Source: Streptomyces noursei (GTDB lineage: Bacteria > Actinomycetota > Actinomycetes > Streptomycetales > Streptomycetaceae). Taken from it: a stretch of 64,000 nt of DNA. Numbering within the stretch: position 1 is the stretch's first letter; each line of letters starts with the position of its first letter. The translations under genes were made by a program, and so were the position numbers. The notes below the pieces were generated by a model that was not told the DNA's origin, did not search any database, and saw only the letters and a list, made by a program, of their open reading frames with translations. Shown in pieces: positions 8,086 through 16,880 of this stretch. The stretch covers positions 8,618,001 through 8,682,000 of the forward strand of contig NZ_CP070326.1 of assembly GCF_016917755.1 (NCBI RefSeq). Direction: 5' to 3'.

Positions 8086-8823
8086 TCAGCCGGCGAGCAG
8101 CGGCTCCGCCTCGCGCTCGCCGAAGGTGAGCCGGCAGGTGTCGGCGCGGTAGGTGGAGACCGCGACGGCGGTGGCCCGGCCCTGGGAGACGTAGCGGGTG
8201 GTGACGACGAGGACCGGGGATCCGGGCAGCCGGTCCAGCTGCTTGGCGTCCTCGGCGCGGGCCGAGCCCAGTTCGACGGTGCGGTCCTGGCCGTCCAGGT
8301 CGAGCGCCTGGAGGGCCCGGAGCACGGCGCGGGCGCCGGCGGCGGGGTCGGAGGCGACCACGTCGACGCAGTCGGAGACCGCGTCGGACCGTACGTAGAG
8401 AAGTTCGGTGGCGACCGGCTGGCCGGCCGAGACCCGGCTGCGGCGCACGACGTGGACCGCCTCGCCGGGGGCGGTCTCCAGCAGTCGGGCAACCGCGGCC
8501 GGCACCGTGTCGGTCTCGCTGGCGGCGACGGCCTGCCAGTCGTCGCCGGCGGCGCCGGGCCAGGTGTGCCGGGTGGGATCGACGGCGACGCCGACCCGGG
8601 GCGGGGCGACGGTCGTGCCGACACCACGGCGGCGCTGGAGCCTGCCCTCCAGCTCCAGCTGTTCGAGCGCCTGCCGCAACGTGGCCCGGGCGACGCCGAA
8701 CCGCGCCGCCAGGTCCCGCTCGTTGGGCAGGATCTCACCGACCGTGAACTCGGTGTCCAGCGCGTCGCTGAGCACGGTCTTGAGATGCCAGTACTTGGGC
8801 TCCGGAGCCGTTTCGAGCTTCAT
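8086..8823 (-). CDS. GntR-family (HutC-type) transcriptional regulator
   Basis: A 245-aa regulator. The N-terminal winged helix (residues 10-75) shows the GntR pattern LPNERDLAARFGVARATLRQ. The C-terminal UTRA/HutC effector domain spans about residues 85-240. The ATG at 8823 follows GTAGGG; an in-frame ATG slightly upstream is less likely. Upstream at 9032-9045 is a palindrome close to the TGGTC-AA-GACCA type bound by HutC-subfamily regulators such as DasR, overlapping a promoter that reads into this gene, so negative autoregulation is likely. The effector may be a phosphorylated sugar, by analogy only. Confidence 0.9.
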   Translation of the reverse strand: MKLETAPEPKYWHLKTVLSDALDTEFTVGEILPNERDLAARFGVARATLRQALEQLELEGRLQRRRGVGTTVAPPRVGVAVDPTRHTWPGAAGDDWQAVAASETDTVPAAVARLLETAPGEAVHVVRRSRVSAGQPVATELLYVRSDAVSDCVDVVASDPAAGARAVLRALQALDLDGQDRTVELGSARAEDAKQLDRLPGSPVLVVTTRYVSQGRATAVAVSTYRADTCRLTFGEREAEPLLAG

Positions 8824-9010
8824 GGTCCCTACCCCCAGGCCGCGGGCCCGCATCCGGACCCGGTGATGTGCGGCCCGCGAGCGGGCCCCCGAAGTTCTGC
8901 GGCCCGCGCCCGGGCCGGTATCGCCTGACCCGCGGACGGACCAGGACTTCTCGACCCGCACCGGGCCGAATATTGAGCGCTTCTTTATTAAAGGTTGTTG
9001 CAGTATCCCG

Positions 9011-9045
9011 ACGATATGACCGACCCCACCCTTGGTCAAGACCAA
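9011..9045 (-). promoter_or_regulatory. GntR promoter with overlapping dre-like operator
   Basis: Read on the minus strand there is TTGACC (9034-9039), a 17-bp spacer, and TATCGT (9011-9016): a vegetative-type promoter pointing at the GntR gene about 190 bp away. The perfect palindrome TTGGTCAAGACCAA (9032-9045) covers the -35 box and matches the TGGTC..GACCA core of DasR-type sites. The rest of the 8824-9268 gap holds AT-rich DNA at about 8970-9000 and a 12-bp repeat, but no gene that I can support. Confidence 0.65.
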
Positions 9046-9180
9046 TCAACCATCCGATTCCGCCCGCACACGGCGGCGCCCCCGGCCACTGCCCGGCCAC
9101 CGTCCTGCCGCCGTGCGCCCCGCCCGTCCACGTCCCGGCGCCGGACGCGTCGAGCGACACGCGTTCCCGGGGTTGCCGGC

Positions 9181-9216
9181 ACGGCATCCGGTACGGCATC
9201 GGGCACGGCATCCGGC
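9181..9216. repeat. 12-bp tandem repeat, three copies
   Basis: The unit ACGGCATCCGGT occurs three times in a row with one or two changes per copy. It lies downstream of the ECF41 sigma gene in a gene-free gap. Being a multiple of three it could be coding, but no reading frame with a start and ribosome-binding site supports this. Confidence 0.7.
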
Positions 9217-9268
9217 ATGGAGGGAACTCGTCGCCGCGGGGCGGGAGTTGGAGGGGCGGTCGGATGAC

Positions 9269-10216
9269 CTAGTGGGCCAGTGACGCCAGCTTGTCCGGGT
9301 TGCGCACGACGTAGAGCGTCTGGATCCGGCCGTCCCGGATGTCGAGCTGGAAGACCGAGTCCGGGGTTCCGTCGAAGTGCGTCAGCAGCGCGATGCCGCC
9401 GTTGAGTTCGAGGAAGCGGAGCTCCAGGCCCGCCGGCGAGGTCCGAACAATGCCGATGAAGAACCGGGCGATCTTGTCGGGGGCCTCGATGATCCGCAGC
9501 GGGGCCTTGGCCTTGCCGCCGCTGTCCCCGACCAGCCTGGCGTCCGCCGCGAGGAGGCTCAGCAGCCCGTCGAGGTCGCCCCCGGCCGCGGCGGACAGGA
9601 ACCGCTCGGTCAACTCGCGCTGCCGGTCCGGGTCGACGTCGAAGCGCGGTCGGCGCTCCTCCACGTGGCGCCGGGCCCGGCCGGCCAGTTGACGCACCGC
9701 CGCCTCGCTGCGCTCCAGGGCGGCGGCGATCTCCGCGTACGGATAGCCGAACGCCTCGCGCAGGACGAACACCGCGCGCTCCAACGGGGAGAGCGCCTCC
9801 ATGACGACGAGGACGGCGAGGGTGACGGTCTCGGCGAACACCGCCCGCTCCGCGGTGTCCGGGGCGGGCCGGCCGGGTGCCAGGAAGTCGGTGGGGAGCG
9901 GCTCGGGCAGCCAGGGCCCCACGTAGGACTCGCGGCGCGACTGGACCTGACGGAGCCGGTCGATGGCCAGCCGGGTGGTGATCCGGACGAGGTAGGCGCG
10001 CGGTTCGCGCACCTCGGTCCGGTCGGCGTCCGCCCAGCGCAGCCAGGCGTCCTGAACGACGTCCTCGGCGTCGGCCACCCTTCCGAGCATGCGGTAGGCC
10101 ACGCCCTGGAGGAGCGGGCGATGGGCTTCGAAGACCGCGGTGGCGTCGGTGGCGGGATCGGTCGGCACCGTTCCATCCCAGCGGGCGGGCGGTGGGTTGT
10201 CCAGCGCGAACGCCAT
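9269..10216 (-). CDS. ECF41-type RNA polymerase sigma factor with SnoaL-like tail
   Basis: A 315-aa sigma factor (sigJ type). Region 2 carries YRMLGRVADAEDVVQDAWLR (about residues 40-60), and region 4 carries the helix-turn-helix around YPYAEIAAALERSEAAVRQL. A SnoaL-like C-terminal extension follows (about 195-315). Two group marks are present: WLPEPL in the linker, and NPDKL near the C-terminus. In ECF41 factors the tail replaces a separate anti-sigma factor and tunes activity. Typical partner genes (carboxymuconolactone decarboxylase or oxidoreductase) are absent. A GTG at 10252 is an alternative start; neither has a clear ribosome-binding site. Confidence 0.92.
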   Translation of the reverse strand: MAFALDNPPPARWDGTVPTDPATDATAVFEAHRPLLQGVAYRMLGRVADAEDVVQDAWLRWADADRTEVREPRAYLVRITTRLAIDRLRQVQSRRESYVGPWLPEPLPTDFLAPGRPAPDTAERAVFAETVTLAVLVVMEALSPLERAVFVLREAFGYPYAEIAAALERSEAAVRQLAGRARRHVEERRPRFDVDPDRQRELTERFLSAAAGGDLDGLLSLLAADARLVGDSGGKAKAPLRIIEAPDKIARFFIGIVRTSPAGLELRFLELNGGIALLTHFDGTPDSVFQLDIRDGRIQTLYVVRNPDKLASLAH

Positions 10217-10382
10217 CCGACGGGCGCTTTGCGGGTGTTGGCTTCGTCTCACCCGGCGCCGGGCGTGGCGCGGGAGAGGCCGGTGGGGTCGCCCTCGGGG
10301 CGGTGCTGCGGGGCCGGTGCCGTTGCGGCGGCGCGTCTGGGGCGGTCCTGCTGTCCGTCAACACACCGCCCGAGGGGGGCTT

Positions 10383-10805
10383 TCAGGACGCGGAGCGGGC
10401 TGGCGCGTTGCTCCAGTCGCGGGTGGACAGGACCAACCGGTAGCCGTCGGGGTCCTCGATGGTGACACCCCACTCGTCCCAGTAGGGGTTGTGGGCGGGG
10501 ACGCGGGTGCCGCCGCAGCGCTCCAGGCGGGTGACCAGGTCGTCGGGGACCGGCCCGCCCAGATAGAGGACGAGGAGGTCGTCCGGTGTGGGTGCCGGGC
10601 GCAGCGCTCCCGTGGGGTCCAGGGTCAGTTCCAGGTGCCAGGTGGCGTCCGGCCACCCCAGCATCAACAGGGAGTGCTCGCCCTCCTGAGAGGTGTGGCG
10701 GTAGAGCTCGTGCAGGCCCAGCCCGTCGCGCCAGAAGTGGCCGGCGGCGGCCAGGTCGTGGGACGGGCGGGCGAGACGGAGGGGTGCGGAGCCGAGGGCC
10801 GGCAT
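10383..10805 (-). CDS. VOC-family (glyoxalase/bleomycin-resistance-like) protein
   Basis: A 140-aa protein with the two beta-alpha-beta-beta-beta modules of the vicinal-oxygen-chelate fold. The first starts RLARPSHDLAAAGHFWRDGL, and the second ends EWGVTIEDPDGYRLVLS. The ATG at 10805 follows GGAAGG at proper spacing and is preferred over the longer frame. It lies upstream of the sigma factor on the same strand, 166 bp away, and might be cotranscribed. The substrate is unknown. Confidence 0.85.
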   Translation of the reverse strand: MPALGSAPLRLARPSHDLAAAGHFWRDGLGLHELYRHTSQEGEHSLLMLGWPDATWHLELTLDPTGALRPAPTPDDLLVLYLGGPVPDDLVTRLERCGGTRVPAHNPYWDEWGVTIEDPDGYRLVLSTRDWSNAPARSAS

Positions 10806-11015
10806 GGGTGTCGCCTTCCATGGGGCCGCCGTGCGGCGGCGTGTCATCGGACCGTAGGGGTCCGGGCCGGTTCCTGGCGATCGGTCATGGGTCCTGCGAC
10901 GCTGGTCCCGGTCCGCGGCCCTGAGGGCGGGTGTTCACCGGGAGTTCGCCCCTCCGGCATCGGGTGGCGATACGAACAGGGCGTGACGAGATCGGACGCA
11001 TCACGGAGGTGCGAG

Positions 11016-12620
11016 ATGGCGCAGGGTTCCGGCGGCGGCTTCGGGCGGCGGTCGCTCCTTCAGGGCGCGGCGGCGGGGTCCGCGGCGCTGGCGCTTCCCG
11101 CGGTGACCGGGGCCGCGTCGGCGGCGGCCGCCCCGGCACTGGTGCACGGTGGGCGGCCGCGCGCCTCCTGGGGAGTGCAGGCCGGGGACGTGACCGCGTC
11201 GTCGGGCCTGGTGTGGGTGCGGTCCGACCGGCCGGCCCGGATGGTGGTGCAGACCGCGGCCACCGAGTCGTTCCGGGGCGCCCGTACGTGGCACGGGCCG
11301 CTGCTGGGGCCCGGTACGGACTTCACCGGAGTGACCGCGCTGCACGGGCTGCCGGCCGGTGAGCAGATCCACTACCGGGTGCTGCTGGCCGATCCGGACC
11401 ACCCGGAGCGCGCCGGGGAGCCGGTGGCCGGCACGTTCCGCACGGCGCCCGAGAGCCGGGGCCGTGGTGGGCGGCAGGAGGGCGTGCGGTTCCTGTGGTC
11501 GGGCGATCTGGCCGGGCAGGGCTGGGGCATCAACCCCGAGCGCGGCGGCTACCGGGTCTACGAGGACATGCGGCGCCGCAACCCGGACTTCTTCCTGTGC
11601 AGCGGCGACAACATCTACGCCGACAACCCGATCCAGGAGCGGGTGACGCTGCCGGACGGGCGGATCTGGCGGAACGTCACGACGGAGGAGAAGTCCAAGG
11701 TCGCCGAGACGCTGGCGGAGTTCCGGGGCGCGTTCCGCTACAACCTGCTGGACGAGAACCTGCGCCGGTTCAACGCCCAGGTGCCCACGATCACCCAGTG
11801 GGACGACCACGAGGTGCACAACAACTGGTACCCGGGCCAGCTGCTGGAGGACGACCGGTACCGCGTCAAGGACGTCGACGTGCTGTCCGCGCGGGCGCTG
11901 CGCGCGTTCAGCGAGTACTTCCCGATCCGGACGCTGCGGCCGGACGCCCGAGGCCGGGTGTACCGCGTGCTGCGGCACGGTCCGCTGCTGGACGTCTTCG
12001 TGCTGGACATGCGGCGCTACCGCAACGCCAACTCCCCCGACCGGCAGACCGACGACCCACAGGGCATCCTGGGCGCCGAGCAGCTGCGCTGGCTCAAGCG
12101 GGAGCTGTCGCGCTCGCGGGCGGTGTGGAAGGTGATCGCCTCGGACATGCCGCTGGGGCTGGTCGTCACCGACGGCCCGGCGAACTTCGAGGCGGTGGCG
12201 CAGGGCGATCCCGGGGCGCCCCTGGGACGGGAGCTGCAGATCGCCGAGCTGCTGCGGCACATCAAGCACCAGCGGGTCACCGGCACCCTGTGGCTGACCG
12301 CGGACGTGCACTACACCTCGGCGCAGCACTACACGCCCGAGCGGGCGGCGTTCCAGGACTTCGAGCCGTTCTGGGAATTCGTGTCCGGGCCGCTGCACGC
12401 GGGCGGTTTCCCGGCCGTGAAACTCGATGGAACCTTCGGGCCCGAGCAGCCGTTCATCAAGGCACCGGACCGTGCGAACGTCTCCCCGGCGGAGAGTGCG
12501 CAGTACTTCGGCGAGGTCGATATCGACGGGGGAAGCGGGGAGCTGACGGTGCGGCTGCGTCAGGAGGGTGGAGAGGTCTTGTTTACCAAGACGCTGCAAC
12601 CGGGACGGGTAGGACAGTAG
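11016..12620 (+). CDS. phoD: PhoD-like alkaline phosphatase, Tat-exported
   Basis: A 534-aa secreted metallophosphoesterase that releases phosphate from mono- or diesters. A twin-arginine signal (GRRSLLQGAAAGSAALAL) covers residues 9-36 with likely cleavage after an Ala-rich run. An N-terminal PhoD domain is followed by the catalytic domain. Metal-binding motifs seen are SGDLAGQGWG, SGDNIYAD, WDDHEVHNNW and TADVHYTSAQHY. The ATG at 11016 follows GGAGG. PhoD enzymes are usually PhoP-controlled, but I did not identify a clear PHO box. Confidence 0.93.
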   Translation: MAQGSGGGFGRRSLLQGAAAGSAALALPAVTGAASAAAAPALVHGGRPRASWGVQAGDVTASSGLVWVRSDRPARMVVQTAATESFRGARTWHGPLLGPGTDFTGVTALHGLPAGEQIHYRVLLADPDHPERAGEPVAGTFRTAPESRGRGGRQEGVRFLWSGDLAGQGWGINPERGGYRVYEDMRRRNPDFFLCSGDNIYADNPIQERVTLPDGRIWRNVTTEEKSKVAETLAEFRGAFRYNLLDENLRRFNAQVPTITQWDDHEVHNNWYPGQLLEDDRYRVKDVDVLSARALRAFSEYFPIRTLRPDARGRVYRVLRHGPLLDVFVLDMRRYRNANSPDRQTDDPQGILGAEQLRWLKRELSRSRAVWKVIASDMPLGLVVTDGPANFEAVAQGDPGAPLGRELQIAELLRHIKHQRVTGTLWLTADVHYTSAQHYTPERAAFQDFEPFWEFVSGPLHAGGFPAVKLDGTFGPEQPFIKAPDRANVSPAESAQYFGEVDIDGGSGELTVRLRQEGGEVLFTKTLQPGRVGQ

Positions 12621-12703
12621 AGGCCAATGCGCCAATTGCGTCTTTTACCCGTGCGACACAAGGTGTTGGCGACCAGGCAACACCCGTCGGCGAGGCTGTC
12701 CGC

Positions 12704-14116
12704 ATGACCGAGACGACCACCGCCCGTTCCGCCCGCTCCGCCCGGCGCCACCACTGGCGCCGGGACGTCGTCGAGCTCGCCGCCCTGTTCACGGCCGTGG
12801 CGGTGGCCGACGCCGTCGCCAACACCATCGCCCACGGCCCGTCGGGCCCCGTGCTGCTGTGCACCATGGCGGTCGCCCTGCTGGCCACGACGGGCTTCCA
12901 CATCTGGTGGGCACGTCGCCATGAACACGCCCCACCACCACCGGATACCACGGCGACCGACGGCGCCGCCCGGTCCGCCGCGCCGGCCCCCGAGAACGGC
13001 GCCCGCGAGACGGTGCTGTGGCGGCTGCGGACCACCGTCCGGGACGAGCCGGGCAGCCTCGCCGCCCTGTCCACCGCGCTGGCCGCGCTGCGGGTGGACA
13101 TCCTCAGCCTCCAGACCCACCCGCTGTCCGACGGGACGGTCGACGAGTTCCTGCTGCGCGCCCCGGCCGGCCTGGCGCCCGCGCAGCTGACCCGTACGGT
13201 CGCCGGCGCCGGCGGCGCGCACAGCTGGCTGGAGCGGGCCGACGCACACGACCTGGTCGACGCGCCGACCCGGATGCTGAGCCTGGCCACCCGCACGGCC
13301 CTGGACTCCGCCGAGCTCCCCCTGGCGCTGCGGCAGTTGCTGGGCCGCTGCACCATCCACTCGGTGCCCGCCCGGTCGCTGACCGGCCAGCCGTTGGCCG
13401 AAGAGGTGCCCGCCGAGGGCGTGTTGGAGGAGCACACCATGAAGTTCCGCGACCCCTCCGGGGGCTCGCTCACCATCGAAAGGCCGCAGTTGCCGTTCAC
13501 CCCCACCGAGTTCGCCCGGGTGCGGGCGCTGGTCGAGCTGGACGCCCGGCTCGGCCAGCGCGTGCCGCCGCGGCGTGATGTGCTCACCCTGCCCGAGGGC
13601 AACGCGATCACCGTCCGTCGCGCCGACACCGACGATCTGGCCGCCGCCCGGGCCATGCACCAGCGCTGCTCGGACCGGACCCTGGCGCAGCGCTACCACG
13701 GCCCGGTCGGGGACGCCGACCGCTATCTGGGCCACCTGCTCAGCCCGCGGTTCGGCCGCACGCTCGCCGTGGAGACGGCCTCCGGTCGCCTGGTGGCCCT
13801 GGGCCACCTGCTGTGGGACGGCGAGGAGACCGAGGTGGCGCTGCTGGTCGAGGACGCCTGGCAGCAGCGCGGCATCGGCGCCGAGCTGCTGCGGCGACTG
13901 GTCGCGATGGCGGCCGAGGCCGGCAACGAGAGCGTCTACGCGATCACCCAGGCGTCCAACACCGGCATGGTCGCGGCGATGCGCGGCCTGGGGCTGCCGC
14001 TCGACTACCAGATCGAGGAGGGCACGCTGGTGATCACCGCGCGCCCGACGGGCGTCCCCGCGCTCCGGGAGGACCGTACGGAACTCCGGCTGCGGGACGG
14101 CTCCCGGCACGGCTGA
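12704..14116 (+). CDS. Membrane protein with ACT domain fused to GNAT acetyltransferase
   Basis: A 470-aa three-part protein. Residues 20-70 contain two predicted membrane helices. Residues 100-165 resemble an ACT ligand-binding domain (VRDEPGSLAALSTALAALRV), a fold that usually binds amino acids. A linker region leads to a GNAT acetyltransferase domain (about 305-455) with the acetyl-CoA loop QQRGIGAELLRRLV. ACT-GNAT combinations suggest acetylation gated by an amino acid, as proposed for some actinobacterial lysine acetyltransferases. Membrane attachment is the odd part. It follows phoD by 83 bp in the same direction. Confidence 0.85.
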   Translation: MTETTTARSARSARRHHWRRDVVELAALFTAVAVADAVANTIAHGPSGPVLLCTMAVALLATTGFHIWWARRHEHAPPPPDTTATDGAARSAAPAPENGARETVLWRLRTTVRDEPGSLAALSTALAALRVDILSLQTHPLSDGTVDEFLLRAPAGLAPAQLTRTVAGAGGAHSWLERADAHDLVDAPTRMLSLATRTALDSAELPLALRQLLGRCTIHSVPARSLTGQPLAEEVPAEGVLEEHTMKFRDPSGGSLTIERPQLPFTPTEFARVRALVELDARLGQRVPPRRDVLTLPEGNAITVRRADTDDLAAARAMHQRCSDRTLAQRYHGPVGDADRYLGHLLSPRFGRTLAVETASGRLVALGHLLWDGEETEVALLVEDAWQQRGIGAELLRRLVAMAAEAGNESVYAITQASNTGMVAAMRGLGLPLDYQIEEGTLVITARPTGVPALREDRTELRLRDGSRHG

Positions 14117-14214
14117 GCCCGGCGCGGGCACGGCCCGCCCGGCACCGGCCGTGACAGGAACGTCCGCCGGAATGTTGGTGACGCGGCGGGCCGATCCGTA
14201 CGAGGATGGCCCGC

Positions 14215-15909
14215 ATGTCCAACACCACTTCCCCCGCGGGCGGTCCGCTGCCCCGCCAGGTCGCCGACGCCTACGTCGACGCCCTCGTCGAACTGGACCC
14301 GATCACCGGCACCTACCTCGGTGTCGCCGAGAGCTCCGGCAAGCTCCCCGACTTCTCGCCCGAGGGCCAGGAGGCGGTGGCCCGGCTCGCCCGTACGACC
14401 CTGGACAGGCTCGCCGAGGCCGAGGCGCGGCCGGGCGCGGACAGCGCCGCCGAGAAGGTCTGCGCACGGCTGCTGCGCGAACGGCTCGCCGCGGAGCTCG
14501 CGGTCCACGACGCCGGCGAGGGGCTGCGCCAGGTCAGCAACCTCAGTTCGCCGCTGCACCACGTGCGGGAGGCCCTCACCCTCACGCCCGCCGACACCGA
14601 GTCGGACTGGGCGGCGATCGCCCAGCGGCTGCGCGCGGTGCCGGCCGCGCTGGCCGGCTACCGCGCCGCCCTCCAGGCCGGCCTGGACCAGCACCTCCCC
14701 GCCGGTCCGCTCCAGGTCACCACCGTCATCGGTCAGCTCGGCGAGTGGATCGGCACCGACCGCAGCTGGTTCGCCGACTTCACCGCCCCCGGCCCGGAGT
14801 CCCTGCGCACCGAACTGGACACCGCCGCCGAGGTGGCCACCGGCGCCCTGGTGGAGCTGCGCGACTGGTTCCGGGACGTCTACGCCCCGGCGATCGAGGG
14901 CGCGTCGGACGTGGTGGGCCGCGAGCGGTACGCCCGGCTCGCCCGCTACTACAACGGCGCCGACACCGACCCGGAAGAGGCGTACGCGTACGGCTGGTCC
15001 GAGTTCCACCGGCTGCTGGCCGAGATGGAGACCGAGGCCGAGAAGGTGCTGCCCGGCGCCAAGACCCCGTGGGAGGCGCTGGCGTGGTGCGACGAGCACG
15101 GTGAGGCGGTCGAGGGCGTCGAGGAGACCCGGCAGTGGCTCCAGTCGCTGATGGACGAGGCCATCGACGCACTGGACGGCACCCACTTCGAACTCGCCGA
15201 GCGGGTCCGCCGGGTGGAGTCCCGGATCGCCCCGGCGGGCAGCGCCGCCGCCCCGTACTACACCCAGCCGTCGCTGGACTTCTCCCGCCCCGGCCGCACC
15301 TGGCTCCCGACCATGGGCGAGACCCGCTTCCCCGCGTACGACCTGGTCTCCACCTGGTACCACGAGGGCGTGCCCGGCCATCACCTCCAGCTGGCGCAGT
15401 GGGTCCACGTCGCGGACGACCTCTCGCGCTACCAGACGACCGTCGGCATCGTCAGCGCCAACGCCGAGGGCTGGGCGCTGTACGCCGAGCGCCTGATGGA
15501 CGAGCTGGGCTTCCTGACCACGCCGGAGCGGCGGCTGGGCTACCTGGACGCGCAGATGATGCGGGCGATCCGGGTCATCATCGACATCGGGATGCACCTG
15601 GAGCTGGAGATCCCGGCCGACTCCCCGTTCCACCCCGGCGAGCGCTGGACGCCGCAGCTGGCGCACGCGTTCATGGCCGCGCACAGCAGCCGCCCGGCCG
15701 ACTTCGTCGAGAGCGAGATCATCCGCTACCAGGGCATGGCCGGCCAGGCGATCGGCTACAAGCTCGGCGAGCGCGTCTGGCTCCAGGGGCGGGAGGCCGC
15801 CCGGGCCCGGCACGGCGCGGACTTCGACCTGAAGGCGTGGCACATGGCGGCGCTGTCCCAGGGCTCGCTCGGCCTGGACGACCTGCTGACCGAGCTCTCG
15901 GCGCTCTGA
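14215..15909 (+). CDS. DUF885 protein, putative zinc metallopeptidase
   Basis: A 564-aa soluble protein of the DUF885 family. It carries the thermolysin-like motif YHEGVPGHHLQ (about residues 382-392) and a downstream glutamate motif EGWALYAE, which together would form a zinc site of the HExxH-variant type. No signal peptide is seen, so it acts in the cytosol. GAGG precedes the ATG at 14215 at good spacing, so the ATG at 14206 is less likely. Family members are assumed to be peptidases; the substrate is unknown. An ATP-grasp remnant follows. Confidence 0.9.
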   Translation: MSNTTSPAGGPLPRQVADAYVDALVELDPITGTYLGVAESSGKLPDFSPEGQEAVARLARTTLDRLAEAEARPGADSAAEKVCARLLRERLAAELAVHDAGEGLRQVSNLSSPLHHVREALTLTPADTESDWAAIAQRLRAVPAALAGYRAALQAGLDQHLPAGPLQVTTVIGQLGEWIGTDRSWFADFTAPGPESLRTELDTAAEVATGALVELRDWFRDVYAPAIEGASDVVGRERYARLARYYNGADTDPEEAYAYGWSEFHRLLAEMETEAEKVLPGAKTPWEALAWCDEHGEAVEGVEETRQWLQSLMDEAIDALDGTHFELAERVRRVESRIAPAGSAAAPYYTQPSLDFSRPGRTWLPTMGETRFPAYDLVSTWYHEGVPGHHLQLAQWVHVADDLSRYQTTVGIVSANAEGWALYAERLMDELGFLTTPERRLGYLDAQMMRAIRVIIDIGMHLELEIPADSPFHPGERWTPQLAHAFMAAHSSRPADFVESEIIRYQGMAGQAIGYKLGERVWLQGREAARARHGADFDLKAWHMAALSQGSLGLDDLLTELSAL

Positions 15910-15945
15910 CCGGGACACACGCTCCCGCGGCCGGCCACCATCCCG

Positions 15946-16320
15946 TTGTGGCCGGCCGCCCCCGCCGACCGCTACGCCGAGCTGGCCGCGGCACTGGCCG
16001 CCCGCGACTGCCACCTGCTGACCTCCCCCGCCGCCTACCGCACCGCCCACGAACTCCCCGGCTGGTACGGCGCGTTCGAGCCGCTCACCCCGGCCAGCGC
16101 CTGGCTTCCCTGCGCCCCCGGCCGACCGTCGGGGCCCACCGCGGTGCGGCGGTCGGGCCTGCGCTTCGTCACCACCGACCTCGCGCTGCGCTCCGACGGC
16201 GCGTGGCGGGTGGTGGAGGTGGGCGACGGCCAGGTCAGCGGGCTGCCCGCGGGGGCGGACCCGGGTCCGCTGTACCGGGCACTGGCGGCGGCCCCGCCGG
16301 ACCCGCACCGACACCCCTGA
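15946..16320 (+). pseudogene. ATP-grasp protein remnant with internal deletion
   Basis: The frame keeps two ends of an ATP-grasp family protein but not its middle. Residues 9-58 match the N-terminal region (RYAELAAALAARDCHLLTSP, then AHELPGWYGAFEPLTPASAW). Residues 70-110 match the extreme C-terminus (RFVTTDLALRSDGAWRVVEV, then GDGQVSGLP). The roughly 130-residue ATP-binding core expected between them is missing, so catalysis is impossible. The start is a TTG without a ribosome-binding site. The reading frame is intact across the join, so the deletion was in frame or is recent. Confidence 0.65.
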
Positions 16321-16394
16321 CCGGCCGCGGGCCCTCCCGATCGGTACCCGGGAAACCCTTGCTCTGCCGGCGGCTCCCCTGCTAGACAGCGTGG

Positions 16395-16841
16395 ATGACC
16401 GGATACTCCCCTGATGCCGCCGACCGGCGCATCCTCGACGTCCTCCAGCACGACGGGCGCGCGGGCCACGCCGAGCTGGCGCGGGCGGTGAACATGTCAC
16501 CGCGCGCGGTCTCGGCACGGGTGCGGCGCCTGGAGGAGGCCGGGGTGATCTCCGGGTACGCGGCGGTGATCGATCCGGAGCGGATCGGGCTGCCGGTGCT
16601 GGCGTTCGTCCGGCTGCGGCACTCCGGCGAGACCGGACAGTCGTTCCGGGACCTGGCGGCGGACCTGCCGGAGATCCTGGAGGCACACCACGTCACGGGC
16701 GAGAACAGCCTGTTCATCAAGGTCGCGGCGCGGTCGATGAAGCACCTGGAGGAGGTGTCGGGCCGAATCGGCACACTCGGCGAGGTGGCCACCAGCGTGG
16801 TCTACTCCTCCCCCCTGCCCCCACGGCCGGTGAGCGCCTGA
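16395..16841 (+). CDS. Lrp/AsnC-family transcriptional regulator
   Basis: A 148-aa regulator with an N-terminal helix-turn-helix (residues 10-55, RAGHAELARAVNMSPRAVSA) and a C-terminal RAM/ActD domain that binds amino acids and builds octamers. The length is typical. It stands alone between the ATP-grasp remnant and the convergent sbcC gene, so its usual divergent target is not present. The regulon cannot be inferred from the sequence. Confidence 0.93.
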   Translation: MTGYSPDAADRRILDVLQHDGRAGHAELARAVNMSPRAVSARVRRLEEAGVISGYAAVIDPERIGLPVLAFVRLRHSGETGQSFRDLAADLPEILEAHHVTGENSLFIKVAARSMKHLEEVSGRIGTLGEVATSVVYSSPLPPRPVSA

Positions 16842-16880
16842 GCCCACGGTGCGCGCCCGACCGCCTGCCGGTCCGGGCCG

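Noticed and set aside
9046..9268. Possible small gene starting Met-Pro-Asp-Ala-Val-Pro repeats on the minus strand
   Set aside because: The repeat is only the 12-bp tandem array read in frame; no ribosome-binding site, and the rest is compositionally biased.
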